64,000 nt of DNA from Aristolochia californica (Eukaryota > Streptophyta > Magnoliopsida > Piperales > Aristolochiaceae): the NCBI GenBank assembly GCA_029961685.1, contig JARWKL010000001.1, positions 50,873,062-50,937,061 on the forward strand, given 5' to 3'. A program made the translations under genes and the position numbers. Numbering within the stretch: position 1 is the stretch's first letter; each line of letters opens with the position of its first letter. Of this stretch, positions 37,501-49,500 are shown piece by piece. The notes below the pieces were generated by a model. It was given only the letters and a program-made list of their open reading frames with translations, did no database searches and was not told the origin of the DNA.

Positions 37501-40500
37501 GATAGTGGAACTTGCCAAGGTGATGGGCACTGTCTTCACGGAGCCTCTCCTGGGAGATAACCACCCATCTGAGAAGTCGAAGAAGATAAATAATGATCAA
37601 TGATTATTCTCTCCTGGAATGTCCGTGGAATTGGGTCATTGCATCACCGCGCCTCCATTCAGGACCTCCTTGCCTCTACCAAGGCAAATGTTGTTGTTCT
37701 CCAAGAAACCAAGGTGACTTCTCTTCCCCTTGGATACATCCGTGAGTTGTGGTATCTAAATGAGCCCGGCTGGGCTTCAATGGATGCAGTGGGATTGGTA
37801 GGCAGTATCCTACTGATGTGGGATACCAGTACTACTGAGGTGCTTGATCGTTGTTGTGGCTCTTACTCCCTTAAGCTCTATAGCAACGTCTCCGGCAAAG
37901 TGCTCAATCAAGTCGTCTCTGATCATTGGCCGATTATGATTGATACCCATTTTGGCAATTGCCACCCCCCCCCTCTTTTTAGATTCAACAATAATTGGAT
38001 GGCGGACCCCACTTTTGATCTATCTCTCCAATCCTTTTGGGAGAATATGACCGTTGCTGGCCCATGTGGGTGGACCTTCCCAATCAATCTCAAGATGTTG
38101 AAACCGTTGTTGAGGTCCTGAGCCTTCAAAAAGAAGGTCTCTTCCTCGGCTGTGAGAACCAATGCCCTTGCTCAGATAGCCGCTCTCGACTCTGAGGAGG
38201 AAGTCAAAGGTCTCTCTTCTCTGGAAGTCACTCAGAGGTATGCCCTTCAAGGGCAATTGCAGTCATTAACCCACAACGAGTTAGTGCATTGGAAGCAACG
38301 TACAAGATTCAAATGGCCCTCCGATGGGGATGCTAACACTAAATTCTTCCATGCAGTCGCCTCTACACGAAGAAGGGTCAACCGCATTGCCATGCTCAGC
38401 ATCAACAGTGAGAAAACCTCGAACCGAGCCCTTATTTCCGACTCACTGGTGAATTTTTTTGCAGATTTATACTCTGATCACAGGCATTCCGCCCGTTCTT
38501 CCAAAGGGTTAACCTCCAGTTTATTCCATCAGTTGCAGCTAGTCTCATCGACCTCCCCTTCTCTAGTTGGGAAATTGAAATTGCAGCCCTTGGTCTTCCT
38601 CTAGATCGTGCTCCGGGTCTGGACGGATTCAACAGGGAATTTTATCTTCGTTGCTGGCCCTTCATCAGAGAAGACACTTCTAGCATGGCCTGCTCCTTTT
38701 ATCAGCACGACATCAGATATAGGAGTATTGGAGGCTCTTTCATCGCCCTCATCCCTAAAAAAGATGGGGCAGAACTCCCATCCGACTTCCGGCCAATCAG
38801 TCTCACTACCAGTGTATATAAGGTGATCGCACGCCTCCTTGCTAGTCGACTTAGGGCAATCCTCTCTATTGCCATTCACCATGGCTAGAGTGCTTTTATT
38901 AAGGGAATAAACATTCTTGATTCAGCCATGGCATGTCATGAACTCAGTCATCAATTCAAGGTCTGAAAGCTCCCCAGATTCATCCTCAAGCTTGACTTTG
39001 AAAAGACATTTGACAGAGTTAACTGGAAGTTTCTGGACACCCTCCTAGGGAAGATGGGATGCGGAGAAAAATGACACTTCTGGATCCAAAGTTGCATCTC
39101 CTCTGCAAGCTACTCCGTCCTTCTCAACAGAACAATTTGTGGGTATTTTAAGGGAACCAGGGGAATCAGACAGACCCCCTCTCCCCCTGCTCTTCAACGT
39201 CGTGGCAGAATATCTATCCTCCTTGATCTTTTTTTTTTTGAAAAGGATGTATTAATAAACAGAAGAAAGTTACAAAATTTGAGGGGGCATTTCCTTTACA
39301 ACCAGAGATTGTAGGGTAGCTCCCTCCCTAGCAAGTACATCTGCCGCTGAATTTGCTGACCTAGGAATGTAGGTCCAACAACAAGAAACAATCGAGGTAA
39401 TGTCTAAAATTTTATTGAATGTATCCCAGTGTCTCCACGGAGGAGAAGATACTCTCACACACCATCCAATCACCACTGTAGAATCCCCTTCAACTTGGAA
39501 GGGTCCACTACATCTTTCTTTGAAAACACGAAAACCGGAGAGGAGAGCCTGTAACTCTGCATTCGTAGAATCAGAAATTCCAAGGGGGCCCGCATATGTG
39601 AAGAGCTGATTACCGGAATGATCTGAAATTACTCCACCATAACCGGAAATACCAGGGTTGCCCAGAGATGAACCATCAAAATTTAGCTTGAGATAACCAG
39701 GGGCTGGAGGAGTCCATTCTTGCATGACCGGAGGCTTTTTACCAATGTGTATCAAAACCAAATTTCCCCAATTTTCACGAATGGAGGAACCCAGATAGTG
39801 AGAAAATGCTTTTTTTGTTAAAAGCCAAGTAGATATGTGACCCACCACTCTATCCGCAACCCGGTCTACCGATTCACTTTTAGCATCAAATCTTCTTTTA
39901 TTCCGCTCGTTCCAAAGCCCCCACGGGATGAAACTGGAACAGGCAGAGAGCATCATCTTACCAAGACGCGGCATGGAGGTACCCAAGAGTGAATTACTAA
40001 AAGTGAGGAGGTCCTCCGCCATGCAGAATTGAAGCCCAAACTTTCCAAGGATGCTTATCCACACATTCCAAGAGAAAATGCAGTGTAGGAGAATGTGTCT
40101 GATAGTTTCGTTCTCAGAGTTACAAAATGGACATAAGGAATCAACCGAGGGATGGCCTCTTCTTCTCAATACATCAGCCGAGAGGATTTTACCTTGACAG
40201 GCACTCCACATGAAGAATTTTACCTTTGGAGGGGCACATAAACGTCATACGAAATTGATCCCATTCTCCCTCTATGCCGAATTACTTCCGTTTAAAAATC
40301 CGTATGCCGATGAGACCGTGAAAGACCCCTTTTTGTCCGGCCACCAAATGAGCTTGTCAGCCTCCCGAGGACGAATTTTGACTAAATCCAATAATCGGCT
40401 AGCTTCCAATGCCTCACTATCCGAGAGGCCCCTTCTAGGATGGAGGCTCATCCCTTCCCCCTCAAAAGCTTCAGCTACTGATATTTCTCTGCGGGTGGTG

Positions 40501-43500
40501 AGAAGGAAAAGACTTCTGAAAGCAATCTGCAGAGGTTCCGGCCCTATCCACAAGTCGTCCCAAAACTTGAGCGAGCTACCATTTCCAGCATAGAATCTAC
40601 TTGCAGATTGAAATTTTGGGAGCAGAAGATAAAGTGCTCTCCATATAGGAGATAGGGTTCTACGGTTCCCCCCAGACATCCACCATTGAGGTTCACTACC
40701 CAGCTTTGTGAGAACCATTTCCTTCCAAAGATTTGAGGAGTGAGTGTTAAACTTCCATAGCCATTTTAACAATAAAGCTTGATTCATGTCTCTAGATTTT
40801 CGGATTCCTAGGCCCCCCATATTCTTTGGCTTGCAAACATCATCCCAACTAACCAGGTGGTACTTAAAAGCATCACTCGATCCCCTCCATAAGAATCTTC
40901 TTTTCAACTTATCCATGATCTTGCAAATAGCAATAGGGCAAGGCAAGAAAGACAAAGCATAATTTGGGATACCTGCTATGCATGACTTTAGGAGAACGAG
41001 TCTCCCCGCTTTACTAAGAAGACGCCCCTTCCATGATGATAATCGGGATTCCATTTTTTCTACCACCGGATTCCATAGCCTCCTGCATATACGCCTATTA
41101 AAGAGAGGTAGACCAAGATATGTTACGGGTAATTGACTTAATGTGCATCCAAATATACTTGCCATCTCAGTGAGAACCTCAGGATTAACATTAAAGCCCA
41201 TTAGGGAGGTCTTTCCCCAGTTTACTTTCTAACCAGAGGCTAACTCAAAAAGCCCCAACACAGATTTAATCTTTATTGCACAATCAATGTCTCCGACTCC
41301 AAAAATGATGGTATCATCTGCATACTGAAGTAGGGGAATATTAAAAGCTGGACTGGAACTAGTAGGGGGGAGCCAACCAAGATTTCCTGCCGAGTAGAAC
41401 ATTGCTGATAGAAATTCCCCAATCATATTGAATAGAAGCGGGGAGAGAGGGTCTCCCTGTCTAATTCCTCTGCTTCCTTTAAAATAACCACATACTGAGC
41501 CGTTGAGGAGGAGGGAGTATGATGCTGAACCCACACAGCTTTTGATCCAGAATCTCCATTTGTTGCCAAAACCCATCTTTTCCATGATCTCATCCAATAG
41601 AATCCAATTGACCCTGTCAAAAGCCTTTTCAAGGTCCAACTTTAGGGCAATTCTTGGGTCCTTATTGCGCTGAAAATGATCAATTAGTTCATGGGCAGCC
41701 ATAGTAGAATCCAGGATCTCTCTACCTTTCAAGAAAGCGCCTTGCCCTTTGTGAATTACTGTAGGGAGGAGAGTTTTGAGACGATGAGCCAAAATTCTGG
41801 CTATGATCTTGTATGCACTAGAAACGAGGTTGATGGGCCTGAAATCCTCTGGTTTCTCCACACTGATTTTCTTCGGAACCAAAGTGATAAAGGACGCACC
41901 GATACTATGGAACGTGATCCCGTTGTTGAAAAAACCATTAACCATGGCTATGATATCCCCCTTGAGACGCGGCCAAAATCTTTTAAGGAAATCCCCATTG
42001 AAGCCATCAGGGCCTGGCGCCCTATCACTATCCATGCCTAATACAGAGCGTTCGACTTCTCCCGGAGAAAATGGCAACTCTAGAAATGAAGCAGCTGCTG
42101 GAGAGAGGCTACAGAAATGAATATTTTGAATTTTTGGTCTGTAATGGCATTCCTCCGTATATAAATCTGTGAAAAACTTGAGCAACACATTAGTGATCGA
42201 AGTCCTACACGATGTTACCTCATTATTGATACATAATGAGGTAATACGGTTGGTCCTTCGCTTAGCCGAAGCCACTGTGTGAAAAAATTTTGTGTTGGCG
42301 TCTCCCTCCTTGAGCCATTTAAATCTGGCACGTTGTTTCCAACGGATCTTCTCTTGATGGAGGATTAAATTTAGATTTGAGTTTAGAGAAATACGGGTAG
42401 AGAACTCCGCTGGAGATAAATACCTTTGCTCCTCCGCCAAATCAAGGTCCGCAATTTGGGAGATAATGGAAGACTTCTCAGCAGCTAAAGAAGTGCGATA
42501 CACTGTGGCCCACTCCTTAATTTTCTGTTTAAGGAACCGAAGCTTTAGGGGAAAGGCCCACTCTCGCCTGCCCAAAGATGGACCCTCAGCCCACCATTCG
42601 TCTACACGGGCTTCAAAATTTTTGACAGATAACCATGAATTCTCGAACCGGAAAGGAGAAGGGCCCCATTTCTCGAAAGAGGTGGTCAGCATGATTGGCC
42701 AGTGATCTGATCCCACCTTGTTTAGGACCCGACCAGAGACATTCCCAAACAGTTGCAGCCATTCAGTGCAAGCCAAAAATCGATCCAATTTTGATAAAAT
42801 CGGCTGATGTGGGTTATTCGACCAAGTATAATTCTTTCCCAAGAGGGGGACCTCATCCAGACCGCATCCGCCAATAAAATCAGAGAAACCGCGCATAGAA
42901 GCCGAGATGCGATTTGCCGGCGGTTTCTTCTCACTGCAATAGCGAATTGCCTTGAAATCACCGGCGAAGAGCCATGGGAAACTCCAGGACTGAAAGAGAT
43001 TGCTGAGCTCTTCCCAAAAAAATCCACGCTCACGGTATCTGGTCGGACCATATACTCCCCCAATACACCAAATTTTGCCCGAGGAGAGGTCTCTAAACTG
43101 CAGACCCACGGAGAAGCGACCTTCAGCCACTTGCAAGGAATCCAAAAGAGTCGAGTCCCAAGCGACTAGAATACCACCCGAGAGACCCTTAGCATTAACA
43201 GCCACCCACTTAATTGAAGAGTTAGACCAAAGCTCGTTGACGATAGCTTCAGACATCTCTGGACACTTTGTTTCTTGGAGAATCACAATGGATGGCTTGA
43301 ATTGAGATAAGAAATTTGAAATCATCCCCCTCTTCCGAAAAGACCCAATTCCTCGAACGTTCCAGGAGAGGATGATCATTTAGTACCGTACTTGATGACT
43401 CCAGCTGCATTCCTGTCTCCAGGCAACGGGCCTCTGAAAATTGCTCCCATAAGACGGGCCAAATCCATCATATGTTGCCATGTTTCTTCATCATATTTGT

Positions 43501-46500
43501 GCCTTTCTACTTGTAGAGCCTTGACCACCCTGCCAGGTCTACCAGGAGAGAGGGGGGTTTGGGAGTTTTCTGGATTGTCCTGATTTTGGGCATTAATTTG
43601 TGGTGCATTAGTTGGAATAGGCTCATGGTGAGAATTTTGTGGTACCATGGGTGGTAGAGGGGGCAAATTAGAAGATTCAAAAATTCTCGAACAGTGGGAA
43701 TCCGGGGTGCCAGAAATTTTATCAGTACTCATAGATGGGCCTTGATTGGGAGGTGCCTTTTGGCACAATTCTGTTTGAGGTTCTGGGGTGATAAAGTGAC
43801 AAGATGGGCTAGTTTGAAAATTTATGACCGCAAGCTCGAGATCAGTCTTCTGCTGTTGCTATTCCCGAGAAAGTGGACTCCAGAGACAGTTGGAAGTGGA
43901 GAGAAGGATATCAGGCAGACGTTTATGAGGAGGGGAGGTTGCGCCAGTTGGAGAGTGATTGATTTGGGAGTTTGGAACTTTAGCTAAGGAGGTAGCCGAA
44001 TAGGAGGACAGAAGAGGTTGCGTTATTTCTAGGTTTGAAGGGTAGAAGCATGTTGGTAAGAGGTAGAGTTTTGGGGATTTGGGAAAGTAGAAGAGGGGGT
44101 TTCCGGAGATTTTCCTGGATTTTCTGATGAAAAGTTTGAAGACAGCCTTGATATTGGCGAGCACCCGTCTTCTGTCTCTGTTTCTGTGTACTTTCTGCCT
44201 ACGCCGCTGATCGAGGAGTCGTTTGAAGCCGAGGCTGTATTTGGTCTGACAGCATCGCTTGTAGAGTACCCATTTGAAATCGAAATAGTCCTTAGGTTTT
44301 CGGGAATCGTACCTGGATGTAGCGTTGGAGCAGCTCGGTGATTTTCTTCTCGGAGCTTTGAGCCAGACATACCCCGAACATTGTCTCCTCGAAGCTTTGA
44401 GCCAGACAGCTGCCGAAAATTTTCCGATTGAACCCCTTTATCATAAGCTTTTGGAATGACTTCTTGAAGCTGAGCCGGTGTTGGGTCGAAATTCGGAGCT
44501 AACTTCGGCAGCTAGGTGCTCGTGCCAGAGCCCTCGAGGAGACCTCCTCTCTCGGGCAACGTATCACTTATTTTAAAGTTTGGAGTACTCGTGTAAGAGT
44601 TTTCGGGACTCTGACCCACATTTGCTGCATATTTACGCCTAGACCCAGCTTCGTGACTTGACTTAGATAAATTGGAGTCCTCAGGACTCTGAATTTTTTT
44701 TGGCAGTGTGGTACGCCAGGACCTGAAATTATTCAGGGTACTGACGGGGTCTTGTCTCGAAGTACTTCCCCAAGAGTTTGAATTTGAACCCGAGTCAGAT
44801 CCAGAACTCGGCAGAGAAGTTGATTCGCTTAAGTCCGACGAGTTATAAACCGAGTTGACTCGGTTAGAGGGAGAGATGGATTCCGATCGTCCCTTTTGAG
44901 TCCGGCGAAGCTCCGGTGACCTCAGAGTCTCCATGGCGCCGAAAACCACCTCAATCCATACGAAATCCCCGCCGAAAATTAGCTCCATGAATAATGTTGT
45001 AGGCCAACGCGAGTTTGGGGCGACGAACGCCCTTGCAACATCCATTTTCAGTCTTCCGAATGTGTCTTCATCCCAACAAATAATGCGTCCGAAGGAGTGG
45101 AAAATACGTTGCAGGACCTCCTCTGACCATAGTTCGATTGGAAGTCCCTTTATGATAATCCACTATCCGAGGGGGAGATTTCTGGTGGTCTCTTCCCATT
45201 CCGACACTAAAATTTCCTTTTCAAACTCCCATAAGTTGTCGGTGAGAACTGCCTTCGCCTCCTCCCTCGAATTGAAATAGACTAGCCATTTCCAAGGACT
45301 CAAACGGGAGATTTTTGGAGGTGATCGGCTTGGAGTTTCTTCCGAAACCAGTGAGCAAGACTTTCGCTTGTCCAGTTATCAGATTTGGTCATCACCGTCA
45401 AAGCCGATTCCAGAGCTTTGCTTCCATTCGAGAACAGATCCGAGGGGAGATGTATGGAAATATTTTGGACTTTGGGATGGAGAGGTTCCTGGACGAATGG
45501 TATCAACAGGGGTGGGTTGGGGATTTGAGATGCAAGGAGGGGGGAAATGGAGACCGTCTTTTTCTGGGGGGATGGGGGGAATGGGTGGGGGAGTTATAGA
45601 CGGGATCAGTGGGGTGAAGTTTAGGAGCTTTCCCCTCAGATCTTTCCAACAGAATGAGTCCCCAAATTTTTTCGGAATGTAGATTCGAGCCATTATCAAC
45701 AATCCTCTGCACTGGACGATCTTCAACTCTCTCATTCCTTTCTTTCGGAATGCCGAGACAGAGAAGGAAAGTTCTCCGACTCTAATCTCCCGCAGACGAG
45801 GGGCATTCGACTCTTCCTCATCGACGAAACAGTTAGCGAAATCCACAGTTGCAGCTACTGGAAAGGAAATGAAAGAGCGTCGATTGTCGTTTTCCACTGT
45901 GATTCGAATAATCTTTCCGAATCTCCCTTCTTTGAGCTCCAAAGAGATTTTCGAGTTTCCGCGTACCCACACTGCTTCTGCTTCCATTCTTGTGCCTTTT
46001 TTCCTTGATTTCCGACCTCTTGCCGTGCACCATTCTCCATCTTCATCGTCTTCTCCTCGATTGGGGGTTTTTCCGATCGTCGGCAGAATGTCCTTCAATA
46101 CCGACGGCGCCACCCAAGTCGTCGTCTTCATAGTCGCCAGTGGTTGGGAGGCCCATTGAGGGTTCTTCTATGCGCAGTCGATGCATGTCTTGTTTCTAGG
46201 CTGTGACTGGAGGTCTCGGAGACGACGAGACGCGGCCATTTTCTCCGTTCATCTATCCTCCTTGATCTACTCGGCCAAGAACATGGGATGGCTCCTCCCC
46301 ACGACTGATTGCACAACATTTGATATTCTGATTCTCCAGTTTGCGGATGATACTAGTTGCTTCGGGGTTAGTACTATGGATCAGATCAGAAAATTGTGTG
46401 CCGTATTGGGATTATTTGAATTGGGTTCCTGTCAAAACATAAACTGGGGAAAAACCACTCTTCTTGGCTATCACATTGATCCAATTGGGCTTCAAGATAG

Positions 46501-49500
46501 GGAGGACAACCTGGGATGCTCTGGGGGAAATATGCCAGCTAAATATTTGGGGCTCCCACTTTTTGATTCTCAGCCTTCGGCGTCACTATGGTCCCTTCCC
46601 CCTCATTGAGAAATTTGAAAAGAGGCTAGCCACTTGGAGGGGTAAGCTCTTATCAACAGTGGGGCGACTCACTCTCTTCAAGTCTTGTCTGGCTGGGCTG
46701 CCAAATTATCTGTTGTCATTCATGCACTGTCCAACCTCCGTTTGCTCCAAAATTGATGCCATCCGTCGACGATTTCTATGGAGAGGTTCAGAAGACAACT
46801 TCATATACCATTTGGTTAGTTGGAAGGATATTTGCATGCCTCATAATAGGGGAGGATTGGGCATCCGGCCTACAAGAGAAATGAACAAAGCTCTTTATGC
46901 TCAAATTGATTTGGAATTTCAACAACAAGCATAACAGTTTATGGAAGAATATGGTGAAATTCTACCTTCAGTTTCCGGGTGCCTAGTGGAGAGAGGGTGG
47001 CGCTGCTCGTCGCCTATCTCCGATATGGAAATCAGTTTTCAAGCTCTTTCCAGTATTTAGAGATGCTACTCGTTCCACACGGGCAATGGAAGGATCCTTC
47101 TTTTCTGGTCGGACGAATGGTGTGGCCCCCGATCCCTTTCGGAGGACTTCCCAAGGCTGCATAGGGTGGCAAGCGACCTCTCTTGCTCTGTGGCTGACTC
47201 ATGGAGTGATCACTCGTGGAGTCTCCAATTCCGTCGGGGATTAAATGATGAGGAATCGTTGGCTTTTTGCTCTCCTTACCAAACTTTGCAGTACTATTAT
47301 CTGGGAGCACTCAGTTGATAAGCTGATTTGGAAGCCCAGTAATAATGGCCGATTCACTGTCACTTTGGCTTACTCTCATATCAGAAAGTAAGACTACAAT
47401 ATTCATGAGCACAAGGCGAATCTGGCTTAGAAACTCTCAGCACCAAGAAAAATCAAATTTTTTGTGTGGTCAGCCATCAAAGAACAGATTCTTACTTCAG
47501 AAAACCTTCATAGAAAAGGCTTCACTGCTCCCAATCTTTCTTGCCCCATTTACGGTGAGTGCGAAGAGACAGTCCAGCATGTGCTCTTACACTGGATTTT
47601 CGTGGAAAGTTTGGATGAAGATCTTTCAGAAAATTGGGCTCCTGAAAATTGGATTTACATCAGGACCTCTTTGGCACCTTTGAGACGGTTCGAGGGATTC
47701 TCCTTCTTCGGTTGGGAAAGTTAATTCTTTCGGCCTGTCTTGCGCATGTTCCATGGTGCATTTAGCTCGAGTGGAATAACTGGAGATTCAACTCCAAAGT
47801 TAGCACCCCAGACAACACGGTTTCTCATGTCGTTGGCCTCATGTTGAGCTGGCTTCATACAAAGAAGGATTTTGCCACTCCATCGGGGGTTTCCCTTCGG
47901 GAAAATTGGAATTTGATCGCTCATATGTCTGGCCCCAGCAGAATTCCGAGTATGGCTATTTGGGATCCTCCCCCTTGCGACTGCATAAAGCTAAATTTTG
48001 ATGGTAGTACTATTAGATGTCTTGGGGCAGCTGGAGCAGTTGGTGTGTTCAGAGGTCACAATGGAGACCCTATTCTTTCTTATGCTAGTCCGGTGGGCAT
48101 TGCCGATTCTAATACTGCTGAAGTTAGTACTCTGTTGTTCGGCCTCCAAATCTTCAGGGATCGTCTCCATGGCAAGGTAAATCATTGAAGCGACTTGAAG
48201 ACGGTTATTAGTTGGTGTTCCAAAGCCAGCTTCCCTCCATGGCGCTACTAGCCCATCACTAATAGTATTGCTGACATTGTATCTTCTACACATTGTAATT
48301 AGAATCTCATTTCTAGATCAGCCAACTCTTTGGTTGATAAATTGGCAAAATTCGAAACTTCCCAGCAATCTTTCTTTGTTTGGGAAGGCTTCCCTCCTTT
48401 GTAACATGCTCTTTTGAGCATTTGTCTTAATAAAAATCAGTATCATTTAAAAAAAAAACAACTCTTCATAATATTTGTACAAAATTAGGAATTAATAAAG
48501 TATATGCACCAACTTGAGGGGTAAATGACACTCACGAGTAGGGATGGCATAAATGATAAATAGATAGACTTCCAATAAGAGGTGGCATGTACTTGTAATT
48601 ATACAAGCGGGTGTGTGTCTTTATATTTCTTTTTCTTTAAAAGGATGTAGCCCTAAGGGCATTATAGTCATTATAAACACCTTTCTACAACTATAAATAG
48701 AGCCCAAGGACGTAAGTTAGAGCATCCAGCTCTAGCCTTCTTCGCTTTAATTCCCCTCTTGAGTTTTCTCTCTTTTTCTTCTTCTTTCTCTCCCATGAGC
48801 TCTTTTTTTTTTCCCACGAGATAGAGCTCTGTCTTTGTCTTTCTTCTCTCTTTCCCTCTTTCCTCCTTCTCTTAAAACTTTTGCAATCATGTCAGAAGGC
48901 CCTAGAAATTAACAAAAACAAAGGCACATGCACACACAGCTGAACACAACCAACCACAAACCCAACCAAAAATGTGGACTGAAGGGTATCCAGAATTGGA
49001 ATGGCAAACTGCAATATGGAATGATGATAGGTAGAATCTTAACAATTAGGGGCCAAAAACAGAAATAACTCCGTATTCATGAATTTTGTACATAGGGTAA
49101 CCTAAAAGAGAGCTTACCATGAACGTTAAGTAACAAGAAAACAACCACTAATATCCAAAAGTACCAGCTGCAGAGGAAAAGAACAAGAAATTGAGAGTCA
49201 GAAAGTATAAACGGCAGTTCTATAGAAATTTTTTCTTCTGGAATTGTTTAGGTTCCTGATCATACCTAATACCAACAACTTTTTTGAAATCAGCTTGCAA
49301 TGTTCGCATCATGTACTTATAAAAATCAAATTTCGGGTTCCCTCTGCAGTGTGTCTACAACAAAATTAACAAAAGAGCAGTCTCAAAGCTGCAGGCAAGT
49401 AGCAGCACTAACAATAAAATATGAGTAAGCACAGATGATGGTCTTCAAAACCGAACCATGATGAAACTCAGCCGAAGTGTGGCGTAATCTGTCTTTGTCA

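Larger units (their letters stand above)
39230..46250 (-). mobile_element. Near full-length L1-type LINE (LINE-2), 7.0 kb
   Basis: Target duplication atctatcctccttgatct (18 bp, perfect) lies at 39212-39229 and 46251-46268 inside LINE-1. Poly-T at 39230-39239 is the 3' tail. From the 5' end on minus there is about 120 nt of leader, ORF1 (46131-43376, broken) and ORF2 (43379-39270). Perfect duplication and long open stretches make it the youngest large insertion that can be judged in the window. It retains a complete order of endonuclease, RT, zinc knuckle and RNase H. Confidence 0.92.
36127..48456 (+). mobile_element. L1-type LINE (LINE-1), split by a second LINE
   Basis: Target duplication acaactcttcat (12 bp, plus an A that merges with the tail) lies at 36115-36126 and 48458-48469; poly-A is at about 48448-48457. 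Parts present are ORF1 remnants (36263-36936 and 37373-37603), the endonuclease start (37600-38121), the RT first half (38152 to 39229), the rest of the RT (46269 to 46934) and zinc knuckle plus RNase H (47345-48360). Without the inner LINE it is about 5.3 kb. ORF1 lacks its central domain and the endonuclease lacks the segment between residues about 100 and 210, so this copy is internally deleted as well as frameshifted. Confidence 0.88.
7548..48914 (+). mobile_element. Ty1/copia retrotransposon A, expanded to 41 kb by nested insertions
   Basis: The first LTR is 7548-9019 (390 bp after removing its LINE and one target copy) and the second is 48526-48914 (389 bp). Both begin TGAC and end TTAACA, and they are clearly diverged by substitutions and indels. 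A degraded primer site TGGTAGTAAAGC follows at 9020, and a purine tract precedes the second LTR near 48512-48525. Flanks are AAAAT (7543-7547) and AAAAC (48915-48919), a 5-bp duplication with one mismatch. The order gag, protease, integrase, RT, RNase H is that of copia. Without its inserts it would be about 4.5 kb. Many frameshifts and stops make it dead. It sits in MLO intron 9, antisense to the gene. Confidence 0.88.

Noticed and set aside
39270..46131. Host genes with endonuclease or RNase H domains
   Set aside because: The order of endonuclease, RT, zinc knuckle and RNase H together with poly-A and an 18-bp duplication shows a LINE.
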